This document shows, in pieces, positions 8,813-12,758 of a DNA stretch of 12,758 nt. Under the pieces are notes generated by a model. It was not told the DNA's origin. It was given only the letters and a program-made list of their open reading frames with translations, and searched no databases. Numbering within the stretch: the stretch's first letter is position 1; every line of letters begins with the position of its first letter. Position numbers and translations under genes: made by a program. The stretch comes from DASSKA01 sp035765755 (GTDB lineage: Bacteria > Actinomycetota > Actinomycetes > Propionibacteriales > Nocardioidaceae). The DNA is taken from contig DASTWW010000250.1 in NCBI GenBank assembly GCA_035765755.1, forward strand, positions 1 through 12,758. The letters are read 5' to 3'.

Positions 8813-8865
8813 CGGACAAATCGCCATAGCCCGCGGTTCAGTGCGCCATGGCCCAGAGGGGCTAC
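8813..8865 (-). promoter_or_regulatory. Conserved upstream block of MFS-cNMP copy 2 (candidate promoter/operator)
   Basis: On the plus strand, CGGACAAA, CCATAGCCCG, GTTCAG and ATGGCCCAGA occur in the same order and nearly the same spacing as in the block at 10975-11030 upstream of copy 1. The end nearest the gene is 64 nt from the start at 8748. The palindrome seen in copy 1 is only partly kept here (ATGGCCCA-GA-GGGGCTAC). The sequence between the block and the start codon aligns poorly between the two copies, so the block stands out as constrained. Its function as promoter or operator is inferred; no regulator was recognised. Confidence 0.45.
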
Positions 8866-8905
8866 TTCCCACGGCCCGTTCGAGCCATGGGACCATCTGC
8901 CCTGG

Positions 8906-9145
8906 TCAGCCGGCGGTGAGCAGCCGTTCTCGACCGCCTTGACGGCCAGGCCGACAGCCTCGTCCAGGCGGCCCTCGGCCCACGATCTGCCGGCACTGGT
9001 CGACGTAGCTGCTCAGCAGCTCCCGGACCTCCTCCTGGTCCCGCCGCTCCGACAGCGTCGCGACCCGACCAGGCCCCGAACAGCACGCTGTGACGCGGCG
9101 CGCGGCGACCGGCTGCTCGGTCCGGCATCCACAGCAGACGGTCAC
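8906..9145 (-). pseudogene. Degraded remnant of a third zinc-ribbon class III cyclase gene
   Basis: Starting with GTG at 9145, the reading frame begins MTVCCGCRTEQPVAARRVT, then passes through nonsense and returns to LSERRDQEEVRELLSSY and VDQCRQIVGR, followed by a stop at 8906. The intact paralogues read QPVAARRVTSVLFGDLVGFT, LSESRDQEEVRELLS and DQCRQ(I/V)IGR. The first zinc ribbon is joined directly to QPVAARR, so the second ribbon and linker are gone. Three single-base deletions (near 9090, 9074 and 9064) scramble SVLFGDLVGFT and destroy the first metal-binding Asp, together restoring frame. After VGR the whole rest of the cyclase, the ATPase and most of the tail are absent. In another frame, AEGRLDEAV and AVKAVENG (about 8990-8930) resemble RADGRAGEAL in the TPR tail of the intact genes, so the junction may be a large internal deletion. 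A non-functional 79-residue peptide could still be made. Confidence 0.88.
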
Positions 9146-9150
9146 GCTGC

Positions 9151-9155
9151 CCTCC
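9151..9155 (-). promoter_or_regulatory. Intact Shine-Dalgarno sequence of the cyclase remnant
   Basis: GGAGG immediately follows the TGA of MFS-cNMP copy 1 and lies 5 nt before the GTG at 9145. It shows that the lost cyclase was translated tightly behind copy 1, closer than in the surviving module (10 nt between stop and start here, against 39 nt there). Confidence 0.6.
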
Positions 9156-10898
9156 TCAGACCGTCAGCCTGCGGGTGATGACCTCGTCGGCGGCCAGTCG
9201 CGACTCGCGTTGGCCGGTCACCGCGGCCAGGAAGGCCTCGCGCTCCAGGGCCAGCAGCGTGGTGTGCTCGGCTGCGGTGATGGTTGCCGTGCGCGGCACG
9301 TCGCGCAGCAGGCCGATCTCCCCGAAGAAGTCGCCGGGTCCTTCCTGCCGGAGCGCCGCGCCGTTCTGGGTGACCTCTACCAGGCCGGACTCGATGACGT
9401 AGAACCGGTCGGAGTCCTCTCCCTCGCGGAGTACCACGTCCCCCGCAGTCACGGGCACCTGCACCAACTGGTTGGCGAGGGCTTCCAGGACGGGAGGCGC
9501 CAGCGGGGCGAACATCGGGATCGCCCGGAGCAGCGGCAGCCCGTCGGGCCGACCCAGTCGGCGGTCGAGGCGGCGCATCCGGCGGAGCCCCGCGACCGCC
9601 AGCACCGCGACCAGCACGCCGATAACGGCGAGCGCGCTGCGCAGCCCGATCCCGCCGATCAGGAACGGCATGACTGCCGAGCCGAGCGCCATGCCCGCGA
9701 TCAGACACGTCTCCAAGGCACCGAACACCCGGCCGAGCACTTCGTCGGGCACCAGCCGCTGCACGATCGTGAACAGGTTCACATCGACGAGCGGGTTGCC
9801 GAACCCGAGCAGCGCCGCGGCCACGAAGGCCGTCACCGGCGAGGCCCAGGCCGCGACCAGGACCAGCGGCAGCGACCAGAGCACCACGCCCGCCGTCATG
9901 TCCTGGGCCAGGCTGCGCCGCGATGCGCGGGAGATCGCATAGAAGCCGCCCACGATGGCCCCGACGCCGGTGACCGAGTCGAGGTAGCCGACCCCGCTCG
10001 GCCCGGTCCCCAGGATGCTGACTGCCATCACCACCATGAAGACGGCCGAGGCCCCTGCAACGACGGTCTGGGCGCTGCAGACAGCGGTGACGACGAGCAG
10101 GTCCCGGTCCTTGACGATCAGGCGGAATCCCGCGGAGACCTCGCTGAGGAAGCCGGGCTTCTGCTCCTCCGCTGCGGGCTCGGCGATCGCCCCGGGGCCC
10201 GGACCGGGCTCGGCGCCAGAGCTCTCCGGGGCTGTGGGATCAGCCGGTGCGGCCGCAGGGACCCGGATGCCGAGCACCAGCAGCATCGACCACAGGAACG
10301 TCGCCGCGTTGACCAGGAACACCACCGGGACGCTGGTGACCCCGATCAGCAGCGCACCGATCGCCGGACCCACGAACACCGCCAGGCTCTCCAGCGTGCT
10401 CGTCGCCCCGTTGGAGGCGGTCAGCTCCTCCGGGCGGTTCGCGAGCGAGGGCATCAGCGCCTGCTGCGCGGGCCGGAAGGCGGTGGACACCAGCGAGGCC
10501 ACGGTGGCCAGCACGAAGACGGTCGCCGGGTGCAGGTCCAGGAAGAGGCAGGCCGCGGCGGCGACGACGAGCACGGCGCGCGCGAGGTCGGCAGTCACCA
10601 TCACCGTCCGGCGCGGAACCCGGTCGGCGATCATCGCCCCGAACGGGGACCCGAGGGCGAGCAGGGTGAGCCGCACCGCGGCCCAGATGCCGACGACCTT
10701 CGCGCCACCGACCTGGTAGGCCCAGACCGCGACCGCCGTGGAGTAGGCCCAGTCCCCGATCATCGAGCCGGCAAGTGCGAGCTGGACTTTGCGCAGGTTG
10801 GGGTTGGCGAACACCGCGCCGAGCGAGGCGGCTGTCTCCCTGACCGCCGATCGGGCTCCGTTGAGCACTCCGCTCGTGGGCGCTGCAACCTCGGTCAT
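9156..10898 (-). CDS. MFS transporter with C-terminal cyclic-nucleotide-binding domain (copy 1)
   Basis: 580 aa from the ATG at 10898. About 12 hydrophobic segments lie between residues ~38 and ~437, with a motif-A-like loop (GAMIADRVPRR, 87-97) and a long Pro/Ala/Glu-rich central loop at ~213-250. A basic stretch (RRMRRLDRRLGR, 439-450) leads into a CAP_ED domain (~455-575) with phosphate-binding residues Glu527 and Arg536 in FGEIGLLRDVPRTATI. Family knowledge predicts proton-driven export or uptake in the inner membrane, with a cytosolic nucleotide sensor attached. It is clearly paralogous to copy 2 along its full length, and the first ~50 residues of the CNB core are almost identical; the central loop is the most divergent part. 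Its own cyclase partner directly downstream is a pseudogene, so any ligand must come from the cyclases at 1-6999 or elsewhere. The Shine-Dalgarno GGAGG is 12 nt from the ATG, with a closer GGGGG at 5 nt. Confidence 0.94.
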   Translation of the reverse strand: MTEVAAPTSGVLNGARSAVRETAASLGAVFANPNLRKVQLALAGSMIGDWAYSTAVAVWAYQVGGAKVVGIWAAVRLTLLALGSPFGAMIADRVPRRTVMVTADLARAVLVVAAAACLFLDLHPATVFVLATVASLVSTAFRPAQQALMPSLANRPEELTASNGATSTLESLAVFVGPAIGALLIGVTSVPVVFLVNAATFLWSMLLVLGIRVPAAAPADPTAPESSGAEPGPGPGAIAEPAAEEQKPGFLSEVSAGFRLIVKDRDLLVVTAVCSAQTVVAGASAVFMVVMAVSILGTGPSGVGYLDSVTGVGAIVGGFYAISRASRRSLAQDMTAGVVLWSLPLVLVAAWASPVTAFVAAALLGFGNPLVDVNLFTIVQRLVPDEVLGRVFGALETCLIAGMALGSAVMPFLIGGIGLRSALAVIGVLVAVLAVAGLRRMRRLDRRLGRPDGLPLLRAIPMFAPLAPPVLEALANQLVQVPVTAGDVVLREGEDSDRFYVIESGLVEVTQNGAALRQEGPGDFFGEIGLLRDVPRTATITAAEHTTLLALEREAFLAAVTGQRESRLAADEVITRRLTV

Positions 10899-10974
10899 CC
10901 GGACCCCCGACCTCCCCCGGCAACGGCCGCGTCTGGCTCACTCGATTCGGTCGGGGCCGATGGTCCTCCCTATC

Positions 10975-11030
10975 CGGACAAACCGTCCATAGCCCGGTGT
11001 TCAGGGACGCATGGCCCAGATGGGCCATAC
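10975..11030 (-). promoter_or_regulatory. Conserved upstream block of MFS-cNMP copy 1 (candidate promoter/operator)
   Basis: The block lies in the 153-nt spacer between the amidase stop and the MFS-cNMP start and ends 76 nt before the ATG. Read 5' to 3' on the minus strand it carries ATGGCCCATCTGGGCCAT, then CTGAAC, CGGGCTATGG and TTTGTCCG. The same elements in the same order precede copy 2 at 8865-8813. An ECF-like reading (TGAAC ... GTCC) is conceivable, but the spacing is 18 nt in one copy and 19 in the other, so no sigma factor is assigned. Confidence 0.5.
11011..11028. repeat. Perfect 18-bp palindrome ATGGCCCA-GA-TGGGCCAT
   Basis: Two 8-bp arms flank a GA centre, 23 nt downstream of the amidase stop and 112 nt upstream of the MFS-cNMP ATG. 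As RNA it could form a 7-bp stem with a 4-nt loop, but no T-run follows on the minus strand, so a classical intrinsic terminator is unlikely. Its placement at the upstream edge of the conserved block fits a dimeric-regulator operator. The left arm is kept upstream of copy 2 (8848-8855) and the right arm is degenerate there. Confidence 0.5.
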
Positions 11031-11051
11031 GACGGGCTTCTTCGGGCTATC

Positions 11052-12074
11052 TCACAGGCGCTCACGACGGTAGGTGTCGGCGACCTCCATGAGCCGGCCG
11101 TGCGCCCCGCCGTACGCCGTGGGACTGCCCGGGAGGTACCGCTTGGCGATCTTCGCGACCACGGTGTAGCTGGGGTTGCAGACCTGGGCCATCGGCGACT
11201 CCGCGGTCTGCGAGACCAACTGGTAGGCGTCCAGCCGGTCCATGCCGCACAGCTCGGCCACCCAGTCGACGAGGTCGACGTGCGCCACCCGGTAGGCGTC
11301 CTCCAGGGGCTTGGCCGAGCCGAGGGTCATCAGGTACTCGGCGGACTCGATCCGCGGCCACGGCGTGGCCGTCCCGGGAACCAGGTCGACCGCGAGCACG
11401 GTGTCCATGGCCGCCTCCACGGCGGTTCCGCAGGCCTCCCCCTCGCCCTGGCGGCAGTGCCCGTCGCCGAGCGAGAGCAGCGCGCCCTCGACGTTGACCC
11501 CGAAGTACGCCGTCACACCGGCCCGCATCTCCGGGGTGTCCAGGTTGCCGCCGTGGGCGTCGGGCACGATCGCCGACCGGACCTCGAACGCCGCGGGAGC
11601 CACCCCGACCGTCCCGTGCATCGGGTCCATGGGGAGTACGACGGGGTCACCCGAGCCGGGCGTGAAGGCCACCGTGCCGGCCCGGCGGTCCACGTCGTAC
11701 ATCCACACCCGCTCGGGCAACGGCGGCTGCAGCGTCGCGGTGCTGTGCGTGGAGGTGAGCGCCCCGAACAGCGGGACCGTCGTCGAGGAGGCGTAGTCCC
11801 GGGAGGGCTGGATGCTCACGAAATGAACCGCCAGCGTGTCCCCCGGATGGGCGCCCTCGACGTGGAACGGCCCGGTCTGCGGGTTGAGGAACGGGAACTC
11901 GCAGACCTCCGAGACGAGGTCGCCGGGGCCCTTCACGTTGCCGGCGTAGCAGTCCTCGGTCCACACCTCGAGCACCGCCCCGGGCCGGATGCTGCGCACC
12001 GGCTTCACCCCGCCGAACGTCCACGCCAGCTCGTCCGCGGACGGCGTGTAGGTGACGACTTCGAGCTCACTCAC
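11052..12074 (-). CDS. Acetamidase/formamidase family protein (FmdA_AmdA)
   Basis: 340 aa from a GTG start. Family hallmarks are clear: GAHPGDTLAVHF (74-85), PMHGTVGVAP (151-160), HGGNLD (174-179) and GDGHCRQGEGEACGTAVE (203-220), the last matching the usual GDxHxxQGDGExCGTAxE signature. Members hydrolyse short amides such as formamide or acetamide to ammonia and the acid in the cytosol; the substrate here is not determined. Length is in the shorter class of the family. The GTG overlaps the permease stop by 8 nt and GGAG lies 7 nt upstream (12082-12085), so it is probably cotranscribed and translationally coupled with the permease, suggesting uptake and hydrolysis of an amide or amino-acid-like nitrogen source. 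No signal peptide. No clear link to the cyclase modules downstream beyond adjacency; the 153-nt spacer with its palindrome separates them. Confidence 0.93.
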   Translation of the reverse strand: MSELEVVTYTPSADELAWTFGGVKPVRSIRPGAVLEVWTEDCYAGNVKGPGDLVSEVCEFPFLNPQTGPFHVEGAHPGDTLAVHFVSIQPSRDYASSTTVPLFGALTSTHSTATLQPPLPERVWMYDVDRRAGTVAFTPGSGDPVVLPMDPMHGTVGVAPAAFEVRSAIVPDAHGGNLDTPEMRAGVTAYFGVNVEGALLSLGDGHCRQGEGEACGTAVEAAMDTVLAVDLVPGTATPWPRIESAEYLMTLGSAKPLEDAYRVAHVDLVDWVAELCGMDRLDAYQLVSQTAESPMAQVCNPSYTVVAKIAKRYLPGSPTAYGGAHGRLMEVADTYRRERL

Positions 12075-12758
12075 GGGCAGACTCCATCTCCTCGGGGATG
12101 TCGGGCATCTCCAGCCGCCGGCCGGCCAGGTAGAGCCCGATCGCGACGACGATGCCCAGGGCCAGCCAACTCAGGCCCAGCCGCTGCGCAGCCAGGTTGG
12201 CCGACCAGAGCACATAGCCGAGGATCAGCACCCCGAGCAGCGGGACCAGCCAGTGCTGCAGCGCCCAGCTTCCGCCCCGGACCACGAAGTGGCTGATCAC
12301 CGACAGGTGCAGCAGGATGAAGGCGGTCAGCGCCCCGAAGTTCACCATCGTGGACAGCAGCGCGATCCCGTCGGCGCGCGAGGCCATGTAGACGCCAAGC
12401 GCGATCGAGACCGCGGCGATCAGGAACGTGGCGTTCTCCGGCACCCGGTAGACGGGGTGCACCTTGCGCAGGAAGGCGGGCAGCTGGCGGTCCCGGGCCA
12501 TCGCGAACAGCAGCCGCGAGGTCGCCGCCTGCGCGACCAGGGCGTCGGCGAAGCCCCAGGCGACCGCGGTGGCCACCGCGGTCAGCACCAGCAGCCAGTG
12601 CCCACCGGCCACCGCCGCGGCGTCGTAGAACGCGGTGCCGGCGGCGTCACCCTGGGTGAGCAGCGTGTGCCGGTCTGGGACCAGCAGCGCGGCCACCCAA
12701 GTCTGCACGATGAACAACAGCCCGGCCAGCACCAGCGCGCCGACCATCGCGCGGCCGA
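12067..12758 (-). CDS. APC-superfamily amino acid/amine permease (C-terminal part, 5' end outside window)
   Basis: About 229 codons are visible and the frame stays open to the window edge, so the true start lies beyond. At least six hydrophobic segments are present, including LLFIVQTWVAALLV, HWLLVLTAVATAVAWGFADA, ATFLIAAVSIALGVYMA, MVNFGALTAFILLHLSVISH and LGIVVAIGLYLAG. The loop SRLLFAMARDRQLPAFLRKV followed by HPVYRVPENA is the typical APC signature between transmembrane segments 8 and 9. The acidic tail EMPDIPEEMESARE ends in a TGA overlapping the amidase GTG. Likely role: inner-membrane uptake of an amino acid, amine or amide feeding the neighbouring amidase. The specific substrate cannot be read from this portion. 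The internal ATG at 12747 is a residue inside a membrane helix, not the start. Confidence 0.9.
   Translation of the reverse strand, partial: GRAMVGALVLAGLLFIVQTWVAALLVPDRHTLLTQGDAAGTAFYDAAAVAGGHWLLVLTAVATAVAWGFADALVAQAATSRLLFAMARDRQLPAFLRKVHPVYRVPENATFLIAAVSIALGVYMASRADGIALLSTMVNFGALTAFILLHLSVISHFVVRGGSWALQHWLVPLLGVLILGYVLWSANLAAQRLGLSWLALGIVVAIGLYLAGRRLEMPDIPEEMESARE
12082..12085 (-). promoter_or_regulatory. Shine-Dalgarno GGAG of the amidase inside the permease coding sequence
   Basis: GGAG with a 7-nt spacer precedes the GTG at 12074. It supports this start for the amidase even though it lies within the last codons of the permease. Confidence 0.5.

Noticed and set aside
8862..9128. 88-codon minus-strand frame as an independent small gene
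   Set aside because: It contains SVLFG in the shifted frame of the decayed cyclase, so it is part of the frameshifted remnant and not a separate gene.
11005..11035. Intrinsic terminator after the amidase
   Set aside because: The palindrome could fold, but no T-run follows on the transcribed strand, and a related sequence precedes copy 2 where no amidase is present.
9090..12296. 1068-codon open frame on the plus strand
   Set aside because: It runs antisense across the amidase and MFS-cNMP copy 1, both of which carry clear family motifs. Its product is a low-complexity His/Arg/Gly/Asp-rich sequence typical of antisense frames in GC-rich DNA.
1..12758. tRNA, rRNA, CRISPR array, transposase or attachment site
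   Set aside because: No cloverleaf, spaced repeat array, insertion-sequence gene or terminal repeats were seen. The duplications look like ordinary tandem duplication without an associated mobile element.

Overview
The window is very GC-rich, and every gene supported here lies on the minus strand. The codon pattern, GTG starts, tight overlaps and the gene families (double-zinc-ribbon class III cyclases with an ATPase/TPR tail, MFS-cNMP fusions, an FmdA/AmdA-type amidase) point to a high-GC actinobacterium. A Geodermatophilaceae-like soil organism is possible, but no marker gene is present to fix the taxon.

Layout in the direction of transcription (right to left): (1) 12758-12067, C-terminal part of an APC-family permease running off the window; (2) 12074-11052, an acetamidase/formamidase-family enzyme overlapping the permease by 8 nt; (3) a 153-nt spacer with a perfect 18-bp palindrome and a block shared with a second promoter region; (4) 10898-9156, an MFS transporter with a C-terminal cyclic-nucleotide-binding domain (copy 1); (5) 9145-8906, the wreck of a zinc-ribbon class III cyclase gene directly behind copy 1, with its Shine-Dalgarno sequence still intact; (6) a second version of the shared upstream block at 8865-8813; (7) 8748-7039, MFS-cNMP transporter copy 2; (8) 6999-3409, a large zinc ribbon-cyclase-ATPase-TPR protein; (9) 3412-1, a paralogue of the same protein with an ATGA overlap, its last ~47 codons beyond the window.

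The main point of interest is the repeated module [upstream element - MFS-cNMP transporter - zinc-ribbon cyclase]. The obvious model is a local second-messenger circuit: an ATPase/TPR sensor-cyclase makes a cyclic nucleotide, and the CNB domain fused to the neighbouring membrane transporter binds it. The two intact cyclases are almost identical in the zinc-ribbon/cyclase half and much more divergent in the TPR half, which suggests one output with different inputs. The module was duplicated, and one copy lost its cyclase by small and large deletions. The nucleotide (cAMP, cGMP or other), the transported substrate and the input signal cannot be read from the sequence. The permease-amidase pair looks like a separate amide uptake and hydrolysis unit.
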